In this document: piece after piece, positions 51,512 to 60,056 of the stretch
Layout of the letters: every line of letters begins with the position of its first letter
Numbering within the stretch: position 1 is the first letter of the stretch
DNA from: an uncultured Fretibacterium sp.
GTDB lineage: Bacteria > Synergistota > Synergistia > Synergistales > Aminobacteriaceae
Assembly: GCA_946186205.1 (NCBI GenBank)
Contig: CAMHMH010000005.1
Location: 62,001 to 126,000 of the forward strand
Direction of reading: 5' to 3'
DNA: 64,000 nucleotides
Notes under the pieces: model-generated
Seen by the model: the letters and a program-made list of their open reading frames with translations, nothing else
Database searches by the model: none
Told to the model about the DNA's origin: nothing
Translations under genes and position numbers: made by a program

Positions 51512-51757
51512 TTATTTCACCCCGAACATTTCGGCAATCTCATCGCTCATCATCGTGTCGAAATCGTCAGGGATTATGAATTTTCCGTCAGCGACTCCGA
51601 TTTTTATTTTCTGGGGCTTGCTGTAGTAATCAGTGAGTATTGCGACAGGCAAACCGTTTTTCATGATAACAATTTCTTCATTGCCGTACTGAACTTTTCC
51701 CATCAGTTCGGGCAGCTTCTCTTTGAACTCTTCGTACTCTACACGTTCTACTGACAT
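51512..51757 (-). CDS. Phd/YefM-type antitoxin
   Basis: 81 residues. The N-terminus VERVEYEEFKEKLPELMGKVQ and the core EEIVIMKNGLPVAILTDYY match the Phd/YefM DNA-binding fold; the C-terminal half neutralises the PIN toxin encoded immediately downstream. ATG start with GGAGGA about eight bases upstream. Confidence 0.87.
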   Translation of the reverse strand: MSVERVEYEEFKEKLPELMGKVQYGNEEIVIMKNGLPVAILTDYYSKPQKIKIGVADGKFIIPDDFDTMMSDEIAEMFGVK

Positions 51758-51799
51758 TGAATGTTTCCTCCTTTTTGTGTGATGACGGAATTATAGCAA

Positions 51800-52252
51800 T
51801 TACTCAAACGCACGCTTCAGAGCTTCGAGACCTTCGCGGGCATGTGTGAGACTCACGATGCAGATTGCGCTCTCTGATGTCGAGTTTATGATCTCGATGT
51901 TGACATTCACGGACGCAAGAACCCTGAAGACTTTCGCGAGTACATGAGCCGAGTCAGCCGGGGATTTCAGCGCGACAGTTATCGCTGCGACTTCAGACAT
52001 AAACGAAACGCCCTGTCCGCCGACTCTCTCTGAGACTTCACGGCATACGGGGATAACGTCATCAAGTTTTTCTTTCGGGATGAGGAATGACAAGTCCGAA
52101 CGTCCTCCGCGCATTGTGTTCTGAGTCACCATGCTGACCTCGACAAAGTGAGCCGACAACGCGCCGAAAATTTCTGCGGCTATTCCAGGCACGTTAGGCA
52201 GTCCCAAAAAGACAACGTGCACGCATTCTTCATTGTATGTTATGTCGTTCAT
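51800..52252 (-). CDS. ACT-domain regulatory protein
   Basis: 150 residues forming two ACT domains (about residues 8-70 and 80-148), with VHVVFLGLPNVPGIAAEIFGAL and ITVALKSPADSAHVLAKVFRVLASV. This is the arrangement of the regulatory half of aspartokinases, without a kinase domain. It may be a free-standing allosteric regulator of amino-acid metabolism. No aspartokinase gene lies nearby in the window, so the ligand is not known. Divergent from the Mrp operon with 114 bases between. Confidence 0.72.
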   Translation of the reverse strand: MNDITYNEECVHVVFLGLPNVPGIAAEIFGALSAHFVEVSMVTQNTMRGGRSDLSFLIPKEKLDDVIPVCREVSERVGGQGVSFMSEVAAITVALKSPADSAHVLAKVFRVLASVNVNIEIINSTSESAICIVSLTHAREGLEALKRAFE

Positions 52253-52366
52253 GAAAATATTTCTCCTTTGTTATTCGCGATGGGTTAATTTTACACGGGC
52301 TATGCTAAAATTTCAGTCATCAATCACATTTCAACACAATTCAAATCACGCCGGAGGTGTATATAT

Positions 52367-52843
52367 TTGAGCCTCGTATACTTCTTGTTATGGTTAATCT
52401 TCAACGGCAGGATTACCTTTGAGATTATCGTTGCCGGAGCGTTCATATCATTCATGCTTGACGTGTTCATACGCAAGGTGCTTCGTCTCAATCTCACAGC
52501 CAGAAATTTATTCATGGCCGTGAAAATTCTTCCTCATATTGCCGTGTATGTTGTTGTTCTTCTCGCTGAAATAATCCGTTCCAATCTCGCAATCACAAAA
52601 CTTGTTCTTTCACAGCAGATTGATGTTGAGCCTTGCCTCGTTAAGTTCAGGACTCCGCTTAAGACTGAGGCAGCAAGAGTCGCGTTGGCAAATTCAATCA
52701 CGCTTACGCCGGGGACAATAACGGTATCGCTTGAAGGGAATAATCTTCTTGTCCACGCACTGAACAAAGAGATTGCAGACGGGCTTGAAGGGAGCATGTT
52801 TGAGAGATTGCTTTCAAGGATGGAGGGTGCATTGAATGTTTAG
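52367..52843 (+). CDS. mrpE: Cation/proton antiporter subunit MrpE (MnhE)
   Basis: 158 residues from a TTG preceded by GGAGGTG. MnhE-type membrane protein with two or three N-terminal helices and the conserved end LANSITLTPGTITVSLEGNNLLVHAL. Part of the multi-subunit Mrp Na+/H+ antiporter. TGCTAAAAT at about 52308-52316 could be an extended -10 of the operon promoter. First gene of a run that continues to 60010 with several 4-base overlaps. Confidence 0.92.
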   Translation: MSLVYFLLWLIFNGRITFEIIVAGAFISFMLDVFIRKVLRLNLTARNLFMAVKILPHIAVYVVVLLAEIIRSNLAITKLVLSQQIDVEPCLVKFRTPLKTEAARVALANSITLTPGTITVSLEGNNLLVHALNKEIADGLEGSMFERLLSRMEGALNV

Positions 52844-53129
52844 TGCTGAAAATTTGCGTGAAGTCCTGCTAATCGGGAGTGCTGTATTTCTTTCTGCGAC
52901 AATATTTTTGTGCTTAATGCGTGCTGCATTAGGGCCTAGGTTTTCAGACAGGATAATAGCCGCAAACATAATCGGGACAAAGATAATACTTCTTATCGCT
53001 GTGCTGTCTCTGATTGTGGGTGAAAGCTATCTTGCTGACATCTGCCTGATATACGCGGCAATAAGTTTCTTGTCTGTCGTGGTGCTTGCGCGTTCGGTCA
53101 TCGAAAAGAAAGAAGGGGAAAAGGAATGA
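52836..53129 (+). CDS. mrpF: Antiporter subunit MrpF (MnhF)
   Basis: 97 residues with three helices; RAALGPRFSDRIIAANIIGTK and LIVGESYLADICLIYAAISFL are standard MrpF sequence. Overlaps mrpE by eight bases and mrpG by four. Confidence 0.93.
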   Translation: MFSAENLREVLLIGSAVFLSATIFLCLMRAALGPRFSDRIIAANIIGTKIILLIAVLSLIVGESYLADICLIYAAISFLSVVVLARSVIEKKEGEKE

Positions 53130-53467
53130 TACGGGTAATAATAGCGGGAGTGTTAATGCTTGCGGGTCTTTTTGTGCTGGGAATTGCTACGATTGGGATA
53201 TTCAGGTTCTCGACGATGCTGAACAGGATTCACGTTGCGGCCAAATGCGACACACTCGGCGCGCTGCTGATGCTTTCGGGATTAATCGTGCTGTCGGGTT
53301 TCACGGTGTTCTCGCTGAAATTGGGACTGGTGATAGTGTTTTTGTGGCTGTGCAACCCTGCGGCGAGTCATTTGGTTGCGCGTGCAGAAGTGAAGACGAA
53401 TCCGAACTTGGAGCAAATATGTGATTTTGTAGACCTTACGGAGGAACACGGCAATGATAATAATTGA
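53126..53467 (+). CDS. mrpG: Antiporter subunit MrpG (MnhG)
   Basis: 113 residues with three helices; GIFRFSTMLNRIHVAAKCDTLGALLMLSG is the family signature and NPAASHLVARAE the C-terminal motif. Overlaps its neighbours by 4 and 14 bases. Confidence 0.93.
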   Translation: MIRVIIAGVLMLAGLFVLGIATIGIFRFSTMLNRIHVAAKCDTLGALLMLSGLIVLSGFTVFSLKLGLVIVFLWLCNPAASHLVARAEVKTNPNLEQICDFVDLTEEHGNDNN

Positions 53468-53711
53468 GTGGCTGCTGTTATTGTTCCTGATAGTTTGCGC
53501 TGTAGCTGTGTCGATCTCGAAAAATTTGCTGAACTCGGTGATTATCTTCATGAGCTATAGTTTGGTGATGGCGGTGATATGGGTGCTGTTACGTTCGCCG
53601 GATTTGGCAATTACGGAAGCTGCTGTAGGCGCGGGGGTAACGAGCGTGCTGTTCTTTCTTGCGCTGCGTAAGATTGGGAGGATGGGACATAAGGACGAGG
53701 AAGAGAAATGA
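53454..53711 (+). CDS. DUF4040/MbhD-like antiporter subunit
   Basis: 85 residues, two or three helices. AITEAAVGAGVTSVLFFLALRK corresponds to the part of MrpA/MbhD (DUF4040) that follows the large NuoL-like domain. In classical Mrp it is fused into MrpA; here, as in Mbh hydrogenases and Thermotoga/Synergistetes-like Mrp operons, it is a separate small gene. Ends with a four-base overlap to a gene not normally part of the operon. Confidence 0.82.
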   Translation: MIIIEWLLLLFLIVCAVAVSISKNLLNSVIIFMSYSLVMAVIWVLLRSPDLAITEAAVGAGVTSVLFFLALRKIGRMGHKDEEEK

Positions 53712-54871
53712 TGCGGAAGATTGTCATGTTAATGCTCTGTGTTACTTTAACAGGGATTGAGGATATTTCACTTGCAGAACAAAACACATTTTTGGATGAG
53801 TGGCTAATTAGAGCTGCAAGCGGTGATATTGAAATTCAATACTTACTTGGCAATGTTTATTGTACTGGAATGCTTGCATCTGTGGAAAAGAATGAAGCAG
53901 AAGGGCTTAAATGGTATCGTAAGGCTGCTGAACAAGGACATGCAAAAGCACAATACTGTCTAGGTGGTATATATTTTCAGGGCAAAATACTAAGTCAAGA
54001 TTATGAAACTGCTTTAATGTGGGTTCATAAATCTGCTCGGCAAAATTGTACTGAAGCTCAACGGACACTAGGTAATCTGTACTATAGCGGTGAAGGAGTT
54101 GTGCAAAGTTATAGTGAAGCTTTCTTCTGGTATCGCAGTGCTGCTGAAAATGGAGATGCTGATGCTCAATTACAACTGGGGGATATGTACCGCTCAGGTG
54201 AAGGAGTAGATAGAGATGAAACAGAATCCCGTAAATGGTATCTCAAGGCAGTTGAATCTTTTCGTAAGGAAGCTGAAAGAGGATTCTCTGATGCTCAGTC
54301 AAAATTAGGTTTCATGTATTATGAAGGTGACGGAGTAAAACAAGATTATGCAGAAGCTGTAAAGTGGTTTCGCAAAGCAGCTGAGAATGAAAATGCCACT
54401 GCTCAATGTTGGCTAGGAAATATGTACAGTGCAGGTAAAGGAGTAAAACAAAATTACTCTGAGGCATTTTTCTGGTATCGCAAGGCAGCTGAATATGGAC
54501 ATGCTACAGCACAATATTATCTGGGTAACATGTATTACAAAGGTGAAGGAGTGAAAAAGAATAAATCAGAGGCTTTGAAATGGTATCACGAAGCAGCCGA
54601 ACAGGAAATGGCGGAGGCGCAGATCAATTTAGGTACTATGTATGTAAATGGCGATGGTACTAAACAGAATTACATAGAGGCCGTAAAGTGGTATCGTAAA
54701 GCTACTGAAAAAGGAAATGCACAAGCACAAAGTAGTCTAGGATATATGTACTACAACGGCTACGGGGTAAATCAAGATAAGTTAGAGGCTGTTAGGTTGT
54801 GGCGAATGGCTGCAAGACAAGGACAAATAAATGCTCAGAATGCCCTAAAACAGCTCGGCGAAACATGGTAG
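53708..54871 (+). CDS. Exported Sel1-repeat protein inserted in the Mrp operon
   Basis: 387 residues. A signal peptide (IVMLMLCVTLTGIEDISLA) is followed by about nine Sel1-like repeats of about 36 residues (e.g. AQYYLGNMYYKGEGVKKNKS with ALKWYHEAAE), forming an alpha-solenoid for protein-protein contacts. Codon and base use differ from neighbours: visibly AT-rich with TTA, AAT and GAA preferred, suggesting recent acquisition. It begins four bases inside the DUF4040 gene, so it is translated with the antiporter operon although Sel1 proteins are not known Mrp components. Followed by an AbrB/PIN pair. Confidence 0.87.
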   Translation: MMRKIVMLMLCVTLTGIEDISLAEQNTFLDEWLIRAASGDIEIQYLLGNVYCTGMLASVEKNEAEGLKWYRKAAEQGHAKAQYCLGGIYFQGKILSQDYETALMWVHKSARQNCTEAQRTLGNLYYSGEGVVQSYSEAFFWYRSAAENGDADAQLQLGDMYRSGEGVDRDETESRKWYLKAVESFRKEAERGFSDAQSKLGFMYYEGDGVKQDYAEAVKWFRKAAENENATAQCWLGNMYSAGKGVKQNYSEAFFWYRKAAEYGHATAQYYLGNMYYKGEGVKKNKSEALKWYHEAAEQEMAEAQINLGTMYVNGDGTKQNYIEAVKWYRKATEKGNAQAQSSLGYMYYNGYGVNQDKLEAVRLWRMAARQGQINAQNALKQLGETW

Positions 54872-54895
54872 CCAGCACAAAAGGAGACTCACGCA

Positions 54896-55165
54896 ATGAA
54901 CACACAGACATTCACGGACAACATCAGCACGATTCAGGACGGCAAAATCATAATCCCCGGCGAAATCCAGAAATTACTGGGTGTTTCTGACGGAGGAAGA
55001 GTCATGTTAATTCCTGACGGTGAAGAAGTCCGAATCATCAATCCGGCAATACACGCTTTCAGTGAGCTTCAGGAGGCCATGAAGGGCGCGGCAGAAGAAG
55101 CGGGATGGAAATCGGATGATGATGTTGTTGATTACATTATGGACATGCGCAGAAATTCACGATGA
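54896..55165 (+). CDS. AbrB/SpoVT-type antitoxin (VapB-like)
   Basis: 89 residues. N-terminal swapped-hairpin DNA-binding domain (NISTIQDGKIIIPGEIQKLLGVSDGGRVMLIPDGEEVRI) and a helical C-terminal toxin-binding tail. AAAGGAG precedes the ATG. Forms a toxin-antitoxin pair with the following PIN gene, which it overlaps by four bases. Confidence 0.86.
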   Translation: MNTQTFTDNISTIQDGKIIIPGEIQKLLGVSDGGRVMLIPDGEEVRIINPAIHAFSELQEAMKGAAEEAGWKSDDDVVDYIMDMRRNSR

Positions 55166-55566
55166 AGATATTTATTGACACAAACATTCTGATTTCCGCT
55201 ACTTTATGGTCTGACAGCAAACCGGCAAGGGCATTCTACAAAGCTCGCTCATTCCCGAATATCGGTATGATATGCCAGCAGAATATAGACGAGATGATAA
55301 GCACATTTTATGACAAATTCCGCAACCGTCTTCACCTGCTGGAAAAATTTTTGTCCGACACTGTTCCAGCTCTGATGTTCGTTCCTATTCCGCCCTGCAT
55401 AACCCCTTCAGAGAGCCGAGTCAGAGACGTGAAAGACCGCCCAATACTAAGAGCCGCAATACACGCAAAAGCAGATATTCTCATCACAGGCGACAAAGAT
55501 TTTCTCAGCTCCGGCATAACGTCCACAAAAATCATGAGCGCGTCAGAATTTCTTGACATCACATAA
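55162..55566 (+). CDS. PIN-domain toxin (AbrB partner)
   Basis: 134 residues. FIDTNILISATLW carries the first catalytic Asp; further acidic residues are in NIDEMISTFYD, VKDRPILRAAI and LITGDKDFLSS. This is the PIN subgroup annotated as putative toxin of a 'COG1569-type' pair. Stops 22 bases before the next antiporter gene, so an intact toxin-antitoxin module sits between essential ion-transport genes. Confidence 0.85.
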   Translation: MKIFIDTNILISATLWSDSKPARAFYKARSFPNIGMICQQNIDEMISTFYDKFRNRLHLLEKFLSDTVPALMFVPIPPCITPSESRVRDVKDRPILRAAIHAKADILITGDKDFLSSGITSTKIMSASEFLDIT

Positions 55567-55588
55567 ACACGAAAGGAGATACACAACC

Positions 55589-56581
55589 TTGAACGAAGAA
55601 TTACGCAGAATATGGCAGTCCTTCTTCAACTGGGTAATGGGCATTGGCCCGCGACCCGAAAATGAAGTTATCCCCCCCGAACCGCCCCCCGATTTACCCT
55701 TCACGCAAAGACCTAAGGACAAATATTCACGCTTCCATGAGGCAACCCTCAAAGAACGCTATAACCAGTGGCTGGAGATTCACGGCCTGCATTTGTTCTC
55801 GGTGCTTTATGCAGGACTCAGCGTCTTGACATGTGTCGTCATTGTCTCGCTGCTTCTTGCTACTGTCGCAGAGTTACCCCCTTTCGGCCATGAACGAAAC
55901 CCCGCGAACAATGAAGTGATTCGTCGTTACGTTGAGCACGGAGCGCGTGAGACTGGAGCGCAGAATATCGTTGCCGGACTCATTCTCGATTACCGGGCGT
56001 TTGACACATTCGGAGAGTCGGCGGTTCTCTTCACGGCGGCTGTAAGCGTCTTGATGTTATTGGGAGCTTCACGGCGGAACAAGGCAGATGACTCACAGTC
56101 CCCGAAAACAGAATCAGCAGGGCGGAATTTCTTGCAGCGAGCGCCCCCCGTAAGCACTCTCAGAAAGGATGACGCAATCTTGCGCGGAGTCGCTAACCTC
56201 TCAATACCCGTTATCCTCATGATGGGCTGCGTCGTCGTCATCAACGGCCATTTATCCCCCGGCGGAGGCTTCTCAGGTGGCGCAATCCTCAGCACAGCAT
56301 TAATACTCGCGGCTAATGCTTACGGATTCGGACGGGTTCACAGCTTCTTCAATGAGCGCACATTCATAGTCTCAAGCTCAACTGCTCTAATGATTTACGC
56401 GCTCTCAAAAGGCTATTCATTCTTCACTGGCGCAAATCATATTCACTCAATCATACCTAAAGGCACAATCGGCGACATTCTCAGCGGAGGATTGATACTC
56501 CCTCTGAATATCTGCGTGGGACTCATTGTTGCCGGGACTCTTTACGGATTTTATGCATTGTTCAGCGAGGGGGATATTTAA
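55589..56581 (+). CDS. mrpB: Fused MbhE-like / MrpB (MnhB) antiporter subunit
   Basis: 330 residues from a TTG (AAAGGAG ten bases upstream). A cytosolic, Pro-rich N-terminus (about 50 residues) is followed by an MbhE-like part (LFSVLYAGLSVLTCVVIVSLLL, ...EHGARETGAQNIVAGLILDYRAFDTFGE, about residues 65-160) and then an MnhB domain (SIPVILMMGCVVVINGHLSPGGGFSGGAIL, about residues 200-325). In Mbh and related complexes these are separate or differently fused subunits. The conserved GHLSPGGGFxGG and ETGAxNIVxxIxxDxRxxDTxGE motifs of MrpB are both present. Confidence 0.88.
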   Translation: MNEELRRIWQSFFNWVMGIGPRPENEVIPPEPPPDLPFTQRPKDKYSRFHEATLKERYNQWLEIHGLHLFSVLYAGLSVLTCVVIVSLLLATVAELPPFGHERNPANNEVIRRYVEHGARETGAQNIVAGLILDYRAFDTFGESAVLFTAAVSVLMLLGASRRNKADDSQSPKTESAGRNFLQRAPPVSTLRKDDAILRGVANLSIPVILMMGCVVVINGHLSPGGGFSGGAILSTALILAANAYGFGRVHSFFNERTFIVSSSTALMIYALSKGYSFFTGANHIHSIIPKGTIGDILSGGLILPLNICVGLIVAGTLYGFYALFSEGDI

Positions 56582-56583
56582 TC

Positions 56584-57018
56584 ATGCTCGAAAAATTACT
56601 GCTCAATCATTACGAGGCCGCCGCCGTAATTCTCTCAGGCATTGGACTCACCAACCTGTTATTACAGCGGAATCTCATCAAGAAGATCATCGGCCTTAAC
56701 ATCATGGACACGGCTGTGTATCTCTTCCTCGCTGCAAAGGGTTACGTTGAGGGAAGAGCCGCGCCGATTCTTATTGAGAACGGCTCAGGAGGATGGATTA
56801 ATTCTGCGTCGGTCTACGTTAATCCCGTTCCTGCCGGACTCGTTCTGACGGGAATTGTCGTAAGCGTGAGTGTTACGGCGTTCGCATTGGCTTTGACTCT
56901 GAAACTTTACGAGAGCTACGGGACTCTCAACATTGACGAGGCGTTAATGAGAATGACGGAGGAACAGAAAGACATTGAGGCCAAAATTGACGCGGCGGAA
57001 GAGGAAGTGCTTTCATGA
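56584..57018 (+). CDS. mrpC: Antiporter subunit MrpC (MnhC, NuoK-like)
   Basis: 144 residues. Three helices with NuoK-like polar residues: AVILSGIGLTNLLLQRNLIKKIIGLNIMDTAVYLFL and a C-terminal LVLTGIVVSVSVTAFALALTLKLY. Overlaps mrpD by four bases. Confidence 0.92.
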   Translation: MLEKLLLNHYEAAAVILSGIGLTNLLLQRNLIKKIIGLNIMDTAVYLFLAAKGYVEGRAAPILIENGSGGWINSASVYVNPVPAGLVLTGIVVSVSVTAFALALTLKLYESYGTLNIDEALMRMTEEQKDIEAKIDAAEEEVLS

Positions 57019-58520
57019 TCGGAATGCTCGCATACAATATCCCGTTCGTTAGTATTTTCGTCATGATGATCTGCGCGATAATCACTCCGCTTTTGCCGAA
57101 CAGAAACAGAATCCCCGAAAAATTATCGTGCCTCGCAATTTCGTTTGTCGGACTAATGTCAGCATATCTCCTTTACGCATTGACGGCAGGAGGACAGACT
57201 CACAGCTTCAACTTTGCGATGGGACATTTTCCCGCGCCATGGGGGAATGAACTCCGCGCCGGGCCTCTTGAGGCTGTATTATCGTTAGTGTTCTGCGTGG
57301 CAATGTTACTCTCATTGACGGGGAATTTCTCATCAACAGCTGAGGACATAGCATCGAAACGCCGCAACATTTTCTGCGTCCTAGTGAATTTGCTGACGGC
57401 TTCACTTTTGGCACTGACATATACCAATGACCTTTTCACCGCGTATGTGTTCATTGAGATTAACACTATTGCAGCGTGCGCTATCGTCGCAGTGAAAGAA
57501 AGCGCAGAGACAGTAAGAGCCGCATTGCGTTACCTCGTTATGAGCCTCGTAGGTTCGGGACTCGTGATGATAGCTATATGCCTCCTGTATGATTTGACGG
57601 GTCATTTGCTCATGCAGAACATGCACCGGGCAATAGGCGAGCTTGTCGCGACAAAAAGATACATGATGCCCCTGACAGTCTCACTTGCGCTAATCACAGC
57701 CGGACTCGCCATAAAGAGCGCGTTATATCCTTTCGCTTCATGGCTTCCGGACGCTCATGGCTCATCAACAAACGCCTCAAGCGCAATATTATCGGGACTC
57801 GTTCTGAAAGGTCATATATTCACCATCATCAAAATATTTTACCGGGTATTCGGTCTCGATGTGATTCACCTTCTGAGAATGGACACTGTGATATTCATTC
57901 TCGGAATCACGGCCATGATTATGGGATCTGTTCATGCTTTGCGACAAAAGAACGTCAAGCGAATGATTGCGTGGTCAAGCGTGGCACAAGTCGGATATAT
58001 CTTCATGGGAGTCGGACTCAATACCGTAGCAGGAATCGCCGCGGCATGTCTTCATATTATCGTTCATGCGTGCGTAAAGCCGATGTTATTCACAGCAGCA
58101 GGAGGACTCAGCAACGCAGCAGGACACAAGAAGGGTCTTCACGCTCTCATGGGTACGTTTTACGTAAACGTCTGGGCGGGACTCGGACTCATCGCGGGCG
58201 CGTCGTCAATGATGGGCATACCGGGATTCGCGGGGTTTGCGTCAAAACTGAGTCTGACTCTTGCGTCGTTCGATCATTCGACAGTCATATGGGCATTAAC
58301 GGCACTTGCTGCAAGCTCGGTGCTTAACGCGCTGTATTATGTCCCTGCTGTTATCGTTGTTCTGACTCGTAACAAGGACGCTCAGAAGAATTTCACGGCT
58401 CATGCTCCTACATTGTCGTATAAAGTATCAATGTTCGTATTTCTTGCGCTGAATTTCTATCTGGGACTCTTCTGCGTGCCTCTTCTCAGGCTAATCACAC
58501 GGGGGGTGAACGTACTATGA
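57015..58520 (+). CDS. mrpD: Proton-translocating antiporter subunit MrpD (MnhD)
   Basis: 501 residues, about 14 helices. NuoN/L/M-like core: SALYPFASWLPDAHGSSTNASSAILSGLVLK with the proton-channel Lys, and NVKRMIAWSSVAQVGYIFMG. The catalytic Glu in AYVFIEINTIAACAIV (about residue 145) is present. Four-base overlaps on both sides. Confidence 0.92.
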   Translation: MIGMLAYNIPFVSIFVMMICAIITPLLPNRNRIPEKLSCLAISFVGLMSAYLLYALTAGGQTHSFNFAMGHFPAPWGNELRAGPLEAVLSLVFCVAMLLSLTGNFSSTAEDIASKRRNIFCVLVNLLTASLLALTYTNDLFTAYVFIEINTIAACAIVAVKESAETVRAALRYLVMSLVGSGLVMIAICLLYDLTGHLLMQNMHRAIGELVATKRYMMPLTVSLALITAGLAIKSALYPFASWLPDAHGSSTNASSAILSGLVLKGHIFTIIKIFYRVFGLDVIHLLRMDTVIFILGITAMIMGSVHALRQKNVKRMIAWSSVAQVGYIFMGVGLNTVAGIAAACLHIIVHACVKPMLFTAAGGLSNAAGHKKGLHALMGTFYVNVWAGLGLIAGASSMMGIPGFAGFASKLSLTLASFDHSTVIWALTALAASSVLNALYYVPAVIVVLTRNKDAQKNFTAHAPTLSYKVSMFVFLALNFYLGLFCVPLLRLITRGVNVL

Positions 58521-60010
58521 CAAGTCAATCGATACTGATACTTTCACCGATAATATTTCCGATTCTGACGGGGTTCGCGCTTTTCACTCGGCCATTGTTC
58601 GAGGACAGGCATATATACGTAGGCGTTATGACATTCCTGACATCATTGGCGACATTCGGAGCTGCGATTCTGACTGACGGTGAAGCTGTAACCTTGTGGC
58701 GAATCACTGACACTCTTTCGATCGCGTTCAGGATGGATTACCCTGCGCGGGCTTTCTCGTGCCTTGTTGCGTTCATATGGCCTCTTGTTACGTTATATGC
58801 GTTTGAGTACTTGCGGAGGCGGCCTCCTGTCGACAGATTTTACGCGTTCTTCCTGTCAACATTCGGAATATTAATCGGCGTTGCGTCTGCTGCGAATCTT
58901 TTGACCCTCTACATGTTTTACGAGCTTATGACGTTTATGACTCTCCCGTTAGTCATGCACTCACAGAAACGCGAGTCAATCCGGGCTACAATTTCTTACT
59001 TGCTTTACTCACTCACGGGCGCGGCATTGGCGTTAGGGGGATTCTTCTTCTTTCAGGTTTACGGGGTATCGATGGAGTTCACGCCGGGAGGAGTCCTCGA
59101 CATGGCCAGGATTACGGCAGAAAATCATGAAGGAATGCTGCTGACTGTAACATTTCTGACTCTCGTGGGCTTCGGAGCGAAGGCCGGAATCGTTCCTCTT
59201 CATGCGTGGCTGCCTACTGCACATCCTCAGGCACCGACTCCCGCAAGCGCGGTTCTCTCAGGACTCATAACGAAAGCCGGAGTGATTGCGATGTTCCGTG
59301 TCGTGTATTACGTTGTGGGAGATGACTTTCTGCGGGGAACTTGGGTTCAGACTGCGCTGTTATGCATGGCACTGCTGACGATATTCACGGGTTCGATGAT
59401 GGCATATATAGAGCCTCACTTGAAGAAGCGAATTGCGTGGTCAAGCGTGAGTCAGGTCTCATATGTCGTATTTGCGATGATGCTTCTTACGCCTGACGGT
59501 ATTCGGGGGGCTGTGCTACAGATTGCGGCTCATGCTATGGCTAAAAGCTGCTTGTTCCTGAGCGCGGGAGTCGTAATATACTTTACGTTTCAGGGCGCGA
59601 ACTATCACTATGCTGACCAGCTGCGCGGAGTAGGCAAGGAGCTCCCAATCACAATGACGTGCTTTGCTCTTGCGTCAGTGTCATTAATCGGTCTTCCTGT
59701 TACCGGGGGCTTCACGGCAAAATGGTACATGGCCGCGGGTGCGTTAGGTTTCGGGACGTTCGGAATGTTCGGTATCGTGATACTGATGATTAGCGCATTG
59801 CTTACGGCGGGATATTTGCTGCCGATTGTTACTGATGCATTTTTCCCGGGCGATGATTACGACTATTCGAGCGTCGTTCCGTTCAAGCTGCTGCCGCTGA
59901 AAATGATTGTGCCGTTGTTGCTTCTTGCGACTGGAGCTGTGATGACCGGGATATTCGGAGGAAGCATTGTAGACTTTGTGAACACGAGAATCATTCCCGC
60001 ATTGCTGTAA
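58517..60010 (+). CDS. Second NuoL/M-like antiporter subunit (MrpA/MrpD type)
   Basis: 497 residues, about 14 helices, homologous to the preceding gene. VPLHAWLPTAHPQAPTPASAVLSGLITKAGVIAM contains the channel Lys, and the helix YMFYELMTFMTLPLV the Glu. It has no long C-terminal extension, so the full MrpA (about 800 residues) is not present: this gene with the separate DUF4040 and MbhE parts replaces it. Ends the operon, with a terminator 6 bases on. Confidence 0.9.
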   Translation: MTSQSILILSPIIFPILTGFALFTRPLFEDRHIYVGVMTFLTSLATFGAAILTDGEAVTLWRITDTLSIAFRMDYPARAFSCLVAFIWPLVTLYAFEYLRRRPPVDRFYAFFLSTFGILIGVASAANLLTLYMFYELMTFMTLPLVMHSQKRESIRATISYLLYSLTGAALALGGFFFFQVYGVSMEFTPGGVLDMARITAENHEGMLLTVTFLTLVGFGAKAGIVPLHAWLPTAHPQAPTPASAVLSGLITKAGVIAMFRVVYYVVGDDFLRGTWVQTALLCMALLTIFTGSMMAYIEPHLKKRIAWSSVSQVSYVVFAMMLLTPDGIRGAVLQIAAHAMAKSCLFLSAGVVIYFTFQGANYHYADQLRGVGKELPITMTCFALASVSLIGLPVTGGFTAKWYMAAGALGFGTFGMFGIVILMISALLTAGYLLPIVTDAFFPGDDYDYSSVVPFKLLPLKMIVPLLLLATGAVMTGIFGGSIVDFVNTRIIPALL

Positions 60011-60016
60011 AATTAT

Positions 60017-60052
60017 TCCCCCTCGTCTTTGTGGCAAGGGGGATTTCTTTTT
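60017..60052. terminator. Terminator of the Mrp operon
   Basis: TCCCCCT pairs with AGGGGGA around a 13-base loop and is followed by TTTCTTTTT. It also lies just after the convergent membrane-protein gene ending at 60057. Confidence 0.85.
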
Positions 60053-60056
60053 GCGT

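Noticed and set aside
57740-58327. 195-residue open frame inside mrpD in another plus-strand frame
   Set aside because: Composition is dominated by Ser, Arg and His and it has no ribosome site; the mrpD frame is clearly coding.
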